DNA of 64,000 nucleotides from Streptomyces fructofermentans (GCF_014651055.1 NZ_BMWD01000021.1:109144-173143); one strand, 5' to 3'; shown: positions 24,408 to 33,799, counted from the stretch's first letter. The notes: a model not told the origin generated them from the letters alone. Translations and numbers: made by a program.

Positions 24408-25907
24408 GTGGAAGCCCAGGCAGGTGGAGCGCTACCGGGGGACGCCGTCCGGTCGGCCCCGGTCGCCGTACTGATCGCGACCTGCGTCTCGACCCTCGTC
24501 GTCAACGCGAACACCTCGGCGGTGAGCATCCTGCTCCCGGCGATCAGCGCGGACACCGGCACCTCGCTCGACGTCCTGCAGTGGGCCGTCACCGGGTACT
24601 CGCTGGTGGGGGCCGCGGTGATCGTCACCTCGGGGGCGCTCGGCGACGTGTTCGGGCGGCGGCTCGTCTTCCTGGGCGGCCTCGCCCTGTTCATCGCCTC
24701 CTGCGTGCTGATCGCGCTGTCCGGCAGCGGCGCCGGTGTGATCGCGGGCCGGGCGATCCAGGGCGCGGCGGGGGCGACGATCCTGGCGTGCGGGATGAGT
24801 CTGCTGTCCGTGTCCACCTCGGGAGCGGGCCAGGTGAGGGCGGTGACCCTGTGGGGCGGCGCCTCGGCGGTCGGCGCCGCGGCCGGGCCGCTGGTCGGCG
24901 GTGTGCTCGTGGACGGCACGGGATGGCAGGGCCTCTTCTGGATCGACGCGGGGATCGCGCTGGCCTGCGTCCCGATCACCCTCAAGGGCGTCGCCGAGTC
25001 CCGTGACCCCGCGCGCAGCCGCTCCATCGACTTCGCCGGAACCCTGCTGATCGCCGCCGTGCTCGCGCCGGCGCTGCTCGCGCTGAGCGAGGGCGCGTCC
25101 TGGGGCTGGGCGTCGGCAGCGGTGCTCGGATGCTTCGCGGTGGCGCTGGTGTCCGCCGTCGCGTTCGTCGCGGTGGAGCGGCGGGTCGAGGCACCGCTCG
25201 TGGACCTGCGGCTGCTGAAGGACCGCGTGCTGATCGGAGCGACGGTCGCGATCCTGCTGAGCGCGGGTGTCATCAACGGTCTGATGTACCTCGTCAGCCT
25301 CTACTTCCAGAACCCCGCCACGCTCGGGCTGAGCCCGTTCGAGGCGGGCCTCGCCACGCTGCCCGCGACGGTGGGGCTGATCGCGGTGACACCGCTCATC
25401 CCCCGGATGGTCCAACGGCTGGGCATCGGCCCCGTGCTCGCCGCCGGCTTCGCGGCTGCCACGGCCGGTTGCGCGCTGCTCGTGTTCGTCCAGGGCGACT
25501 GGCGGTACGGGGCGTTCGTCCTGCCGCTCGTGCTCCTGGCCGCGGGCCTGGGACTCGTCAACGGTCCCGCGAGTTCGGCGTCCACCTCGTCCGTGTCCGC
25601 CGACGACGTCGGGGCGGCCTCCGGCATCTCCAACATGGCCCGGTACATCGGCGCGGCCGCGTTCACGGCGGCCGTGGCGACGGTCAACGCGACGCTGGGG
25701 GAGTCGCGGCGCTCGGACGGGGACGGGGCCGCGGACGCGCTCGCGGCGGGCCTGTCCGGAGCCTGCCTGCTGCTCGCGGTGGCGTCCGGGACGGGCATGC
25801 TGCTGTCCGTCCTAGCGGTACGCGCCCGGCGGCGCAGGGCCGCGCCCGGCGCCTACGGGGCGGCGGCGGCCTCGCACGCGCACACCGTCCCCGTCGGACG
25901 CCGGTGA
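24408..25907 (+). CDS. MFS drug/metabolite exporter, DHA2 (14-TM) type
   Basis: A ~499-residue proton-coupled exporter. The first membrane helix is VAVLIATCVSTLVVNANTSA. The DHA2-type motif A follows (GALGDVFGRRLVFLGG), then motif C in GGASAVGAAAGPLVGGVLVD, and about 14 helices in total, ending in a basic tail (VRARRRRAAPG). Substrate is not predictable. The start is uncertain: I took the GTG at 24408, about 20 codons before the first helix. The frame is open upstream to the tRNA but that part has no protein features. It is convergent with the MarR gene 170 bp away. Confidence 0.88.
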   Translation: MEAQAGGALPGDAVRSAPVAVLIATCVSTLVVNANTSAVSILLPAISADTGTSLDVLQWAVTGYSLVGAAVIVTSGALGDVFGRRLVFLGGLALFIASCVLIALSGSGAGVIAGRAIQGAAGATILACGMSLLSVSTSGAGQVRAVTLWGGASAVGAAAGPLVGGVLVDGTGWQGLFWIDAGIALACVPITLKGVAESRDPARSRSIDFAGTLLIAAVLAPALLALSEGASWGWASAAVLGCFAVALVSAVAFVAVERRVEAPLVDLRLLKDRVLIGATVAILLSAGVINGLMYLVSLYFQNPATLGLSPFEAGLATLPATVGLIAVTPLIPRMVQRLGIGPVLAAGFAAATAGCALLVFVQGDWRYGAFVLPLVLLAAGLGLVNGPASSASTSSVSADDVGAASGISNMARYIGAAAFTAAVATVNATLGESRRSDGDGAADALAAGLSGACLLLAVASGTGMLLSVLAVRARRRRAAPGAYGAAAASHAHTVPVGRR

Positions 25908-26077
25908 GGCACCGGGTGTGAGGGCGCCGGGTGGTCCGGCGCACCGGGATCACGCGTGCTGGGACCACGCGCCCCGGGCGCGCAGTCGCGGTGCCCACGG
26001 GGCCCGCCGTCCCGGTGCCGGACGTACGGGCGGCCGTTCGGGTGCGCGAGGGCGGTCGCGGGCGTACGGACGGTCCT

Positions 26078-26749
26078 TCAGCACGCCGTGCCCCGGCGGA
26101 TCCCGTCGAGGTGGTCGCTCATCAGCTCCCGGGTCCGGGTGAACCAGTCGTGCAGGACGGCGACCTCCTCGGGGGAGTAGTCGTCGAACTGCGCGTTCAG
26201 ACGGGCGTAGTACGGGCCGTAGAGGGCCGTGACGCGGGCGACGGCGTCCGGTACGGGGGCGATGCGCACGCGGCGGCGGTCGGCGGGGTCGGGGCGGCGG
26301 GTGACGTACCCGGCGCGTTCCAGACGGTTGAGGATGCCGGTGACCGCGCCGGTGGTGACGTGGGCGCGGGCGGCCAGGTCGCCCGCGGTGACGAGGTTCT
26401 CGCCGGCTTCCAGGACGTATCCGAAGCAGGTCAGGTCGGTGACGTTCAGCCCCAGCCGCTGGGCCATCTCCTGCTGGCCGAACATGCTCGTGGCGATGAG
26501 GCCGTCCATCGCGTGGAGGGCCTGCGCGGGAGTCGCACCCGGGCGGCCCGCCCGGGCGGGGGCTGTGCCCGTCCCGGGGGAGTCGCCGGCCCGGGCGGGG
26601 CTGCTCCCGGACTCCGTCGGGCCGCCGCTCCCCGGAGCCGTCGGGTCGCCGCTCTCCGACTCCGTCCGGCCACCGCTCTCCGGGGCCGCGGGCCCGCTCC
26701 CCCGTGGCCGGTCCCGGCCCTCCGCGTACCCGCCGCCCGTGGCTGCCAT
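26078..26749 (-). CDS. MarR family transcriptional regulator with long disordered N-terminus
   Basis: A 223-residue protein. Residues 1-~75 are Gly/Pro/Ser-rich with repeated ESGD/SGGPTES blocks. Residues ~76-210 form a winged-helix MarR domain: MAQRLGLNVTDLTCFGYVL, DLAARAHVTTGAVTGILNRLERAGYVTRR and the wing DPADRRRVRI. The start at 26749 is supported by AAGGGAA about 6 nt upstream. A CCTTACTTGCTAAGG palindrome lies 29 bp before the start, likely its own operator. It diverges from a small membrane protein gene and is convergent with the MFS exporter. Which genes it controls is not shown. Confidence 0.85.
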   Translation of the reverse strand: MAATGGGYAEGRDRPRGSGPAAPESGGRTESESGDPTAPGSGGPTESGSSPARAGDSPGTGTAPARAGRPGATPAQALHAMDGLIATSMFGQQEMAQRLGLNVTDLTCFGYVLEAGENLVTAGDLAARAHVTTGAVTGILNRLERAGYVTRRPDPADRRRVRIAPVPDAVARVTALYGPYYARLNAQFDDYSPEEVAVLHDWFTRTRELMSDHLDGIRRGTAC

Positions 26750-26777
26750 TGAATTCCCTTAGCGCGTGAGATAAATT

Positions 26778-26792
26778 CCTTACTTGCTAAGG
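26778..26792. promoter_or_regulatory. Palindrome between marR and small membrane protein gene, likely operator
   Basis: CCTTACTTGCTAAGG has CCTTA/TAAGG half-sites 5 bp apart. It lies in the only AT-rich DNA of this divergent gap (GAGATAAATTCCTTACTTGC). A second CCTTA half-site is at 26757-26761. Confidence 0.6.
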
Positions 26793-26826
26793 CATTCTAT
26801 CGCCGGACAGGCCGGAGGGTCGCATC

Positions 26827-27237
26827 ATGAGCGGGCATCAGCATGACGAGGGGCACACCGTCGCAGGGTGGACCGGGTGTGCCGTCGCCGTGGCCGGGTC
26901 CACGGTCGCCGGAGTGGGCATGTGCCTGTCGTCCGCGGCGGGGCTCTGGCTGGGGCTGGGCGTCGTGGCTCTCTCCGTGCTCGTGACCTGGGGACTCCAT
27001 CTGACGGGCTGGGGGAAGCCGCCCGGTATCAGGCCGCCCGCCGAGCGGGGCTGGCGGGTGAGGGACCGCGGCGCGCGCGAGGGGCACCCCGGGTGCGTCG
27101 GGTGCCGGCTGGCCGGCCGGGGGCGTCCCGCGGAGGCTGTCGAAGCTGCCGCGGCAGGTGCTGCCGCTGCGGCCGTCGATGGCGGTGCGGTCGGTGCGGG
27201 TGTCGTGTCGGCCGGACGCACGACGGCGGCGTCCTGA
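26827..27237 (+). CDS. HGxxPAAW-family small membrane protein
   Basis: A 136-residue protein of a family widespread in actinobacteria. The N-terminus carries a diverged signature (EGHTVAGWTG in place of HGxxPAAW). Two membrane helices follow, ~13-34 and ~38-58 (LWLGLGVVALSVLVTWGLHL). A cytoplasmic tail contains the family-typical HPGCVGCRLAGR with a CxxC pair. The final ~40 residues are an Ala/Gly/Val-rich extension. Function is unknown. It diverges from the MarR gene. Confidence 0.75.
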   Translation: MSGHQHDEGHTVAGWTGCAVAVAGSTVAGVGMCLSSAAGLWLGLGVVALSVLVTWGLHLTGWGKPPGIRPPAERGWRVRDRGAREGHPGCVGCRLAGRGRPAEAVEAAAAGAAAAAVDGGAVGAGVVSAGRTTAAS

Positions 27238-27341
27238 GGAACGGCGGACTCCCGCGTGGGCCCGCTGAAAGCCCCGCACCGTCACTGTGAGGAACCGCTC
27301 GGCTCCGCCGATGTCAGTGCCGCCCTCTACGCTCGCGAGTG

Positions 27342-28217
27342 ATGGCACAGGTCTGGAAGTGCGCGGGACTCCGTTGGGTCGACGGGGCTCCCGTGCTGAC
27401 GTGGGACGGGGGGCGCCGCAGTGAGCTGCCATGGGGGAAGAGGATCGCGTTCACCGTGGTCGACGGGGGTGTGCGGCGCTGCGTCGGGGCGCGCGGGCAC
27501 GGCTGCCCCCACGCGGCCGAGGTGCCCGCGCGCACCGTCGGTGCCCGCTGCGAGGAGTGCGCCCGGCTGGACCGGGCGCACTCGGTGGCGGCGGACGCCG
27601 TCCCCGACGACCCCCGGCCGTACTCCGTCTACCTCGCGTGGTTCGGACCCGGGATGGTCAAGGTGGGGATCACCGCGGTCGCACGCGGGTCGGCCCGGCT
27701 CCTGGAGCAGGGAGCCGTCGTCTTCAGCATGCTCGGGCAGGGGCCGCTGATGGCCGCCAGGCGCAGCGAGGAGCTGCTGCGCACGGCCCTCGGGGTGCCG
27801 GACCGGATCGCTTACGACGCCAAGCGTGCCGTGCGCGGCGCCCTGCCCGGGGCTGAGGCGCGCGCGGCGGAGGTGCGCGAACTGCACGGGAGGGCCGTCG
27901 GGCTGAGCGCCTGGCCGGAGGCGCTGGAGCGGATGCCGTTCGAGGCCGTCGACCACGCGGCCGCCTTCGGGCTTGACGGGCTGCCACCGGCCGTGGGAGT
28001 GATCGGCGGGCTCGCGGCGGGTGGGGGCGTCGGCGGTGAGCTGGTCGCCGCGGCCGGCCCCGACCTGCATCTGAGGACCGGCCGGGGGGTCGTCGTCCTC
28101 GACACGCGGCTGATGGCGGGGTGGGAGCTGAGCGCCGGCGGTGCCGACGTCGCGGGAGGGGCCGTGGTCGGCCTGCCCGTCCGGGAGTTCGGAGGCGTGC
28201 AGGACGGGCTGTTCTGA
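27342..28217 (+). CDS. DUF2797 family protein
   Basis: A 291-residue conserved protein. It has an N-terminal beta-rich part (WKCAGLRWVDGAPVLTW), a possible zinc site (GARGHGCPHAAEVP...GARCEECARLDRAH, with Cys and His spaced like a treble clef), then a GIY-YIG-like stretch, YSVYLAWFGPGMVKVGIT, with a downstream Arg/Glu-rich helix (AARRSEELL). The nuclease-like motif is suggestive, but function is unproven. I used the ATG at 27342; a GTG directly precedes it at 27339. No operon partner is evident. Confidence 0.8.
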   Translation: MAQVWKCAGLRWVDGAPVLTWDGGRRSELPWGKRIAFTVVDGGVRRCVGARGHGCPHAAEVPARTVGARCEECARLDRAHSVAADAVPDDPRPYSVYLAWFGPGMVKVGITAVARGSARLLEQGAVVFSMLGQGPLMAARRSEELLRTALGVPDRIAYDAKRAVRGALPGAEARAAEVRELHGRAVGLSAWPEALERMPFEAVDHAAAFGLDGLPPAVGVIGGLAAGGGVGGELVAAAGPDLHLRTGRGVVVLDTRLMAGWELSAGGADVAGGAVVGLPVREFGGVQDGLF

Positions 28218-28312
28218 GGAGGCGACCGGATGGTCAAGAGATCGATCCCTCCTGGACCCCCTTTGGCAAACGTGCTGGACGCCGTGAGCGTGCCGACCCG
28301 AGAGTGGACGCC

Positions 28313-28675
28313 ATGAGCGATCAGCCCGCAGCACCAGTCACCGCGTACGAACCGCCGTACTACGCCGTCGTCTTCACGTCGGTGAAGACGACGGCCACGA
28401 GCGCCCCGGGAGAGTACGGAGCGACCGCCGAGCGCATGGAGGAACTGGTGAGCCGGATTCCCGGGTACCTCGGGATGGACCACGCGGACTCCCCCGGCGG
28501 GCTGTCCATCACCGTCGGATACTTCCGTGACGCCGACGCCCTGCACCTGTGGCGGAGCGACATCGAGCACCGCGCGGCGCAGAAGCGCGGCCGGGCGGAG
28601 TGGTACGAGAGCTACACCCTGCACGTCGCCAAGGTCGAGCGCAGCCACGCCTTCGTGCGGGAGCCGGCCCGGTGA
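28313..28675 (+). CDS. Antibiotic biosynthesis monooxygenase (ABM) domain protein
   Basis: A 120-residue ferredoxin-like alpha+beta barrel protein: YYAVVFTSVKT, YGATAERMEELVSRIPGYLG, then SITVGYFRDADALHLWRSD and EWYESYTLHVAKVERSH. ABM proteins range from cofactor-free monooxygenases to proteins of unknown function, and I cannot infer the substrate. The ATG at 28313 gives the standard family length. Its stop overlaps the start of the next gene by 4 bp (GTGA), so the two are coupled. Confidence 0.85.
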   Translation: MSDQPAAPVTAYEPPYYAVVFTSVKTTATSAPGEYGATAERMEELVSRIPGYLGMDHADSPGGLSITVGYFRDADALHLWRSDIEHRAAQKRGRAEWYESYTLHVAKVERSHAFVREPAR

Positions 28676-29826
28676 GCGGGACCGGCGGAGGGGAAGCGGG
28701 TGCGGGAACCGGAACCGGCTTCCCCCGCGGAGTGGCCGACTCCTCCGGGGGAGGGGGAGTCGCGCCCCGCGCCGCCGCCGGAGATCCCGCGTCCCGCGGA
28801 CCGGGCTCGGCCGCGGACCCGTCCGGAACCGACGCCGCAGCCGGAGTCGACGCCACGGCCGCCGCGGATGCCGGAGCCGACGCGGATGCCGCCGCCGACC
28901 CCGCAACCGCAGCCCACGCCGCAGCCGACGCGGATGCCGGAGCGGCGGATCGAGCCGCGACTCACGACGTGCGGCGGTTCTGGGAGGAGCTGGGGCTTCC
29001 CGGCCTCGTCGACGTGCACACGCACTTCATGCCGGAGCGCGTCCTGGAGAAGGTCTGGGCGTACTTCGACGCGCTCGGGCCGCTCACCGGCGGTCTCGCG
29101 TGGCCCATCACCTACCGGGCCGAGGAACTCGAACGGATCGGAACGCTCCGGCGGTTCGGCGTGCGGGCCTTCACCGCCATGCTCTACCCGCACAAGCCGG
29201 GCATGGCCGAGTGGCTCAACGAGTGGGCCGTCGACTTCGCGCGCAGGACCCCGGACTGCCTGCACACCTCGACCCTGTTCCCGGAGCCGGGCGCCGCGGC
29301 CTACGTGGGACGGGCGTTGGAGGACGGGGCGCGGGTCCTCAAGGCGCACGTCCAGGTCGGGGCGTACGACCCGGCCGACGAACTGCTCGACGAGGCATGG
29401 GGGTTGCTCGCCGACGCCGGCGTTCCCGTCGTGATCCACTGCGGCTCCGGGCCCTCGCCCGGCAAGCACACCGGACCGGAGCCGATCGGCCGGGTGCTCG
29501 CCCGGCATCCTCGACTGCGGCTGGTCGTCGCCCACATGGGGATGCCGGAGTACGAGGACTTCCTCGGTCTCGCGGAGCGGTACGGGGAGCTGCGGCTGGA
29601 CACGACGATGGCGTTCACGGACTTCAGCGAGCGGTTCGCCCCCTTCCCGCGGCGGGCGCTGCCCCGGCTGGCCGATCTGGGCGACCGGATTCTGCTGGGG
29701 ACCGATTTCCCCAACATCCCCTATCCGTACGGGCACCAACTGCGCGCGCTGGAGCGGCTGGACCTCGGCGACGACTGGCTGCGGGCGGTCTGCCACGACA
29801 ACGGGGCGCGGTTGTTCGGGCTGTGA
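28672..29826 (+). CDS. Amidohydrolase-family metal-dependent hydrolase
   Basis: A 384-residue protein. Residues 1-~95 are a low-complexity Gly then Ala/Asp-rich leader without a hydrophobic segment. The catalytic TIM barrel follows: LVDVHTHFMPE (HxH), VVIHCGSGPSPG (His), LVVAHMGMPE (His) and LLGTDFPNIPYP (Asp), the ligand set of amidohydrolase_2 enzymes (decarboxylases/hydrolases of the ACMSD type). Substrate is unknown. The GTG start overlaps the ABM gene, so the two probably act in one pathway. A start nearer the barrel cannot be excluded because the leader is poorly conserved in appearance. Confidence 0.85.
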   Translation: MSGTGGGEAGAGTGTGFPRGVADSSGGGGVAPRAAAGDPASRGPGSAADPSGTDAAAGVDATAAADAGADADAAADPATAAHAAADADAGAADRAATHDVRRFWEELGLPGLVDVHTHFMPERVLEKVWAYFDALGPLTGGLAWPITYRAEELERIGTLRRFGVRAFTAMLYPHKPGMAEWLNEWAVDFARRTPDCLHTSTLFPEPGAAAYVGRALEDGARVLKAHVQVGAYDPADELLDEAWGLLADAGVPVVIHCGSGPSPGKHTGPEPIGRVLARHPRLRLVVAHMGMPEYEDFLGLAERYGELRLDTTMAFTDFSERFAPFPRRALPRLADLGDRILLGTDFPNIPYPYGHQLRALERLDLGDDWLRAVCHDNGARLFGL

Positions 29827-29910
29827 CGGCCGGCGCGGCCGACGGGAGAGCGGTCCGGCCCGGCAGGCGGCAGCCAGGCACGCCGAGCGGGACCGGAGCC
29901 GCCGGCCGGG

Positions 29911-31230
29911 TCAGCCGGTGGCGACCAGCAGGTCTCCGTTGCCCTCCTCCCACTGGACGGCCACCGCCCCGCCGACGACGTCACGGACGTCGAGTGTCAC
30001 GCCCTGGTCGTCCCAGTACTCGTCCGGCACGGCCATGACCGGCAACCTCAGGGTGTGGAGCACGTCTCCGGTGCCGGTGTCGAGGACGAGCAGTTCGCCG
30101 CGGACGCGGCGGCCCTTCTCGGACCCGGTGACGAACGGCTGGCGTACGACATAGGCCCGTCCGTCGGCGATCACCGCCTTCCCGTACTCCTGGCCGGCCG
30201 GTGCCTCCAGTCTCCAGACGGTGCGGCTCCTCCCGGTGTCGTAGCCGCGCAGGGCGGTGGCGCGTCGGTCGTCGAGGCCCTCCTCCGGGGTGCCGTCGAC
30301 GAGCAGGACCGTGCCGCTCTCCGAACCGACCCGGTCCCAGCTTCGGGGCAGGGACACGGCGCGCGGGGTCGTCCCCCCGCGGTCGACGTCGAGCAGTCGG
30401 TCCTCCTCCGCCCCGTCGTGGAGCGTCGGGACGGACAGAGTCCGGTCGCCGGCCCGGGTGATGAGCTTCGGGTCCCCGATGGGCTGCTGCCAGAGGGCCT
30501 CGCCACTGCGGTTGTCGACGCCGATCAGGAGGTTGTACTCCTCGACCTTCGACCTGGTGGCGAACCTGTGCCGGTCGCAGATGACCCCCAGCACGGTCAG
30601 GTGGTCCGGCAGGGCGTACGCGGCGGGGACGACCAGGTCCTTGCACGAGGCGGGTGCCCGCATCGTCCACAGGCTGTGGCCGTCCCGCTCGTCGTAGGCG
30701 CGCACGGCACCCGTCGTCTGGGTGAGGGCCTGGCCGCCGACGAGGTCCACCGCCTGGAAGATCCCGTCGTCGCGTACCGTCTCGCGCCACAGCCGCCTGC
30801 CCGTGCGCAGGTCGACGCCGACCAGTTCGCCGTCCCAGTACGCGTTCACCACCGTGCGGTCCGACACGTCGAAGAGCGCTGCCGCGGAGTCGACGTCCCC
30901 GCGCTCGTAGTGCCAGAACTCCTCGCCGGTGCGCGCGTCGGCGGCCTTGAGGCCGGCGTCCGTGGAATGGACGGCCAGCCCGCCCACCAGGACCTCGTCG
31001 AGGTGGGTCTTCCGGCGTACGACGTGGTCGGGTGCCACGGGCGCCTCCGTGCCGAGGGCGGCCGGCAGCGAACCCTGAGCCCCGGTGACGAGGTCGTCCC
31101 GGTCCTGCTGGAGGAGGACCAGCGGGATCATGGCGAGTACGATCGCCATCGCCGCGTACAACAGGTGCCTCTCCCACGGTGGAGGCGCCGGGTCCCCCAG
31201 CAGCAGCTTCGGCAGTTCCCCACGCGCCAC
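29911..31230 (-). CDS. Membrane-anchored PQQ-like beta-propeller protein
   Basis: A 439-residue protein with one N-terminal membrane anchor (residues ~22-41, ERHLLYAAMAIVLAMIPLVLL) and an extracytoplasmic beta-propeller built from PQQ-type blades, e.g. LKAADARTGEEFWHYERG, LVGVDLRTGRRLWRE, VRAYDERDGHSLW and LIGVDNRSGEALW. Such proteins may be scaffolds or sensors; catalytic function is not indicated. I chose the GTG at 31230 because GGGGGGC lies just upstream. The frame is open to 31308. It diverges from the response-regulator operon across 180 bp. Confidence 0.75.
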   Translation of the reverse strand: MARGELPKLLLGDPAPPPWERHLLYAAMAIVLAMIPLVLLQQDRDDLVTGAQGSLPAALGTEAPVAPDHVVRRKTHLDEVLVGGLAVHSTDAGLKAADARTGEEFWHYERGDVDSAAALFDVSDRTVVNAYWDGELVGVDLRTGRRLWRETVRDDGIFQAVDLVGGQALTQTTGAVRAYDERDGHSLWTMRAPASCKDLVVPAAYALPDHLTVLGVICDRHRFATRSKVEEYNLLIGVDNRSGEALWQQPIGDPKLITRAGDRTLSVPTLHDGAEEDRLLDVDRGGTTPRAVSLPRSWDRVGSESGTVLLVDGTPEEGLDDRRATALRGYDTGRSRTVWRLEAPAGQEYGKAVIADGRAYVVRQPFVTGSEKGRRVRGELLVLDTGTGDVLHTLRLPVMAVPDEYWDDQGVTLDVRDVVGGAVAVQWEEGNGDLLVATG

Positions 31231-31338
31231 GGCAGCCCCCCACGGACCCGATTCCCCGCCGTGCACCGGCGGTTGACGGATCGTCCCCCATCGCCGACCG
31301 CGGATCAAGGAGTTGCCGGGCGGGTTCCCCGAGAGGCT

Positions 31339-31366
31339 CCTGTGCGTTTCTCAGGGAAAACACAGG
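31339..31366. promoter_or_regulatory. Candidate operator upstream of the two-component operon
   Basis: CCTGTG (31339-31344) and CACAGG (31361-31366) form an inverted repeat with 16-bp spacing. It lies within an AT-richer stretch (GTTTCTCAGGGAAAACACAG) 45 bp before the response regulator start. Autoregulation by the encoded OmpR-type regulator is plausible, though such regulators prefer direct repeats. Confidence 0.4.
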
Positions 31367-31410
31367 TTCCCGAAAGCGTGCTCTCAGAGCCGCGGAGCAA
31401 CCTGTCGGGC

Positions 31411-32151
31411 ATGACCACGACCTCGCCCCAGGGGCGCACCGAACTGCTGAGGCCGGACGGGAGCCCCGTCCGCGTGCTGGTGGTGGACGACGAGTTGTCG
31501 ATCACCGAGTTGCTGTCGATGGCCCTGCGCTACGAGGGCTGGCAGATTCGCAGCGCGGGTGACGGGACGGGCGCGGTGCAGACCGCGCGCGAGTTCCGGC
31601 CCGACGCCGTGGTGCTCGACATGATGCTGCCCGACATGGACGGCCTGGCCGTCCTCGGCCGGCTGCGCCGGGAGCTGCCGGACGTGCCCGTCCTGTTCCT
31701 GACCGCGAAGGACGCGGTGGAGGACCGGATCGCCGGGCTCACCGCGGGCGGCGACGACTACGTGACCAAGCCGTTCAGCCTCGAGGAGGTCGTGGCGCGG
31801 CTGCGCGGGCTCATCCGCCGCGCCGGTGCCGCCGACCGCCGCTCGGAGTCCGTCCTCGTCGTGGGCGACCTCGCCCTGGACGAGGACAGCCACGAGGTGT
31901 CGCGCGGCGGCGACAGCATCCACCTCACGGCGACCGAGTTCGAGCTGCTGCGGTTCCTGATGCGCAACCCGCGCCGGGTGCTCAGCAAGGCGCAGATACT
32001 CGACCGCGTGTGGTCGTACGACTTCGGCGGCCAGGCCAACGTCGTCGAGCTGTACATCTCCTACCTGCGGCGCAAGATCGACGCGGGACGCGAGCCGATG
32101 ATCCACACCCGGCGCGGCGCCGGCTACCTGATCAAGCCCGCGGTGTCGTGA
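31411..32151 (+). CDS. OmpR-family response regulator
   Basis: A 246-residue two-component regulator. The receiver domain (~20-135) has the acidic pair VVDDE, phosphoacceptor Asp70 (DAVVLDMMLPDMDG), a conserved Thr/Ala (FLTAKD) and Lys120 (VTKPFSLEE). The C-terminal winged-helix DNA-binding domain is LDEDSHEVSRGG...LTATEFELLRFLMRNPRRVLSK, ending YISYLRRKIDAG and RGAGYLIKP. Its stop overlaps the GTG start of the sensor kinase gene (GTGA), so they form one operon. The genes that follow encode cell-envelope glycosyltransferases, suggesting an envelope-related stimulus. Confidence 0.95.
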   Translation: MTTTSPQGRTELLRPDGSPVRVLVVDDELSITELLSMALRYEGWQIRSAGDGTGAVQTAREFRPDAVVLDMMLPDMDGLAVLGRLRRELPDVPVLFLTAKDAVEDRIAGLTAGGDDYVTKPFSLEEVVARLRGLIRRAGAADRRSESVLVVGDLALDEDSHEVSRGGDSIHLTATEFELLRFLMRNPRRVLSKAQILDRVWSYDFGGQANVVELYISYLRRKIDAGREPMIHTRRGAGYLIKPAVS

Positions 32152-33785
32152 GCGGGCGGCGACGGCCGCGTGCGCGGCGGCGCGGGCAGCCGCGGACCCT
32201 GCGGACCCGGCTCGTCGTCTCCGCCGTCGCGCTGATCGCGGTGGTGTGCGCGGTGATCGGCACGGTGACGACGATCGCGCTGGAGCAGCACCTCTACAAG
32301 CAGCTCGACACCTCGCTGACCGAGGTCGGCAAGCGTGCCGCCGACCCTCCGCGGAACAGCACGGCCCCCGACGGCGTACAGCCGGGCGGCGGCCCCGAGG
32401 GCCCGCTCGGCGACACGTCGCAGAACGACCCGCTCGGCTTCGTGACGAAGGGCCAGACGCAGGAGGACACCATCGCCGCCCGGGTGGGCGCGAACGGCGG
32501 GGTGTCCGAGGCGGTGATCGCCAAGGAGGACCCGTCCGACAACACCGTCCTCGTCCCGAAGGGGATCAGGGAGTCGGCCACCGCCGCGATCGCCTCCGTG
32601 TCGAAGACCGGCATACACACCGTGGACATCCCCGGATACGGCGAGTACCACGTCATGTACGTGTCGGGCGACCGCGGCGACTTCTACGTGGCCCTGCCCA
32701 CCGAGGCCGTCGTCGCCACCATCCACACGCTGATCCTGGTCGAGGTGAGCGTCACCGCGGCCGGCCTCGTGGCCGCCGGCATCGCCGGATCGGTCCTCGT
32801 GACGGTGGCCCTGCGGCCGCTGCGCAAGGTCGCAGCCACCGCCACCCGGGTGTCCGAACTCCCCCTGCACAGCGGCGAGGTGACGCTCGACGAGCGGGTC
32901 CGGGAGTCCGAGACCGACCCCCACACGGAGGTCGGCCAGGTCGGCGCCGCGCTGAACCGGATGCTGGACCACGTCCACGGAGCCCTGCACGCCCGCCAGG
33001 AGAGCGAGACCCGCGTACGGCAGTTCGTGGCCGACGCGAGCCATGAGCTGCGCACCCCGCTCGCCTCGATCCGCGGGTACGCCGAACTCACGCGCCGCGG
33101 AAGGGAGGAGACCGGCCCCGACACCCGGCACGCGCTCGGCCGCATCGAATCCGAGGCCGGGCGGATGACGGGTCTCGTCGAGGACCTGCTGCTGCTCGCC
33201 CGGCTCGACGCCGGGCGGCCCCTCTCCTACGAGCCCACCGACCTGTCCCCGCTGGTCGTGGACGCAGTGAGCGACGCCCGCGCCGCCGGGCGCGAACACA
33301 ACTGGCGGCTCGAACTGCCCGACGAACCCGCGCTCGTGCCGGCCGACGCCGCCAGGGTGCAGCAGGTCATGGTGAACCTGTTCGCCAACGCGCGCACGCA
33401 CACGCCACCCGGCACGACCGTGACCGCGCGCGTGCACCGCCGGGACGGCCGGGTCTGCGTCGACGTCCGGGACGACGGCCCCGGCATCCCGCCGGACCTG
33501 CTCCCGCACGTCTTCGAACGGTTCGCGCGGGGCGACTCCTCGCGCTCGCGCGCCTCCGGGTCGACGGGGCTCGGGCTCGCCATCGTGCAGGCCGTCGCGG
33601 TCGCGCACGGCGGCGAGGTGACCGTCGACAGCGTGCCGGGTCGCACCGTCTTCACGGTGCACCTGCCCGCGCTCGCGTCCCACGGGCACGGCTCCGACGA
33701 GCCCCCCGTGCCGGAAGTCCCGTACGCGCGACGGTACTCACAGGCGCAGCACAGCACGACCACATGGGCGCGACAGGGCGCCTGA
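32148..33785 (+). CDS. Sensor histidine kinase (HAMP, HisKA, HATPase_c)
   Basis: A 545-residue membrane kinase, the partner of the upstream regulator. Transmembrane helix 1 is ~22-43, followed by an extracytoplasmic domain of ~150 residues and transmembrane helix 2 at ~195-222. The HAMP region begins LRPLRKVAATATRVSELPL. HisKA carries the phosphoacceptor His299 in FVADASHELRTPLASIRG. The ATPase domain has the N-box VNLFANARTHTP, G1 VRDDGPGIPP, an F-box (VFERFARGD) and G2 GSTGLGLAIVQAV. All catalytic boxes are intact, unlike the giant protein at 18-22 kb. The ~30-residue tail beyond the kinase core is polar. The GTG start overlaps the regulator gene. Confidence 0.95.
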   Translation: MSGRRRPRARRRGQPRTLRTRLVVSAVALIAVVCAVIGTVTTIALEQHLYKQLDTSLTEVGKRAADPPRNSTAPDGVQPGGGPEGPLGDTSQNDPLGFVTKGQTQEDTIAARVGANGGVSEAVIAKEDPSDNTVLVPKGIRESATAAIASVSKTGIHTVDIPGYGEYHVMYVSGDRGDFYVALPTEAVVATIHTLILVEVSVTAAGLVAAGIAGSVLVTVALRPLRKVAATATRVSELPLHSGEVTLDERVRESETDPHTEVGQVGAALNRMLDHVHGALHARQESETRVRQFVADASHELRTPLASIRGYAELTRRGREETGPDTRHALGRIESEAGRMTGLVEDLLLLARLDAGRPLSYEPTDLSPLVVDAVSDARAAGREHNWRLELPDEPALVPADAARVQQVMVNLFANARTHTPPGTTVTARVHRRDGRVCVDVRDDGPGIPPDLLPHVFERFARGDSSRSRASGSTGLGLAIVQAVAVAHGGEVTVDSVPGRTVFTVHLPALASHGHGSDEPPVPEVPYARRYSQAQHSTTTWARQGA

Positions 33786-33799
33786 CGACAGTCGTCGTC

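Noticed and set aside
27339..28334. Long minus-strand frame over the DUF2797 gene
   Set aside because: The plus-strand protein has recognisable Cys/His and GIY-YIG-like motifs, while the minus frame is low-complexity antisense.
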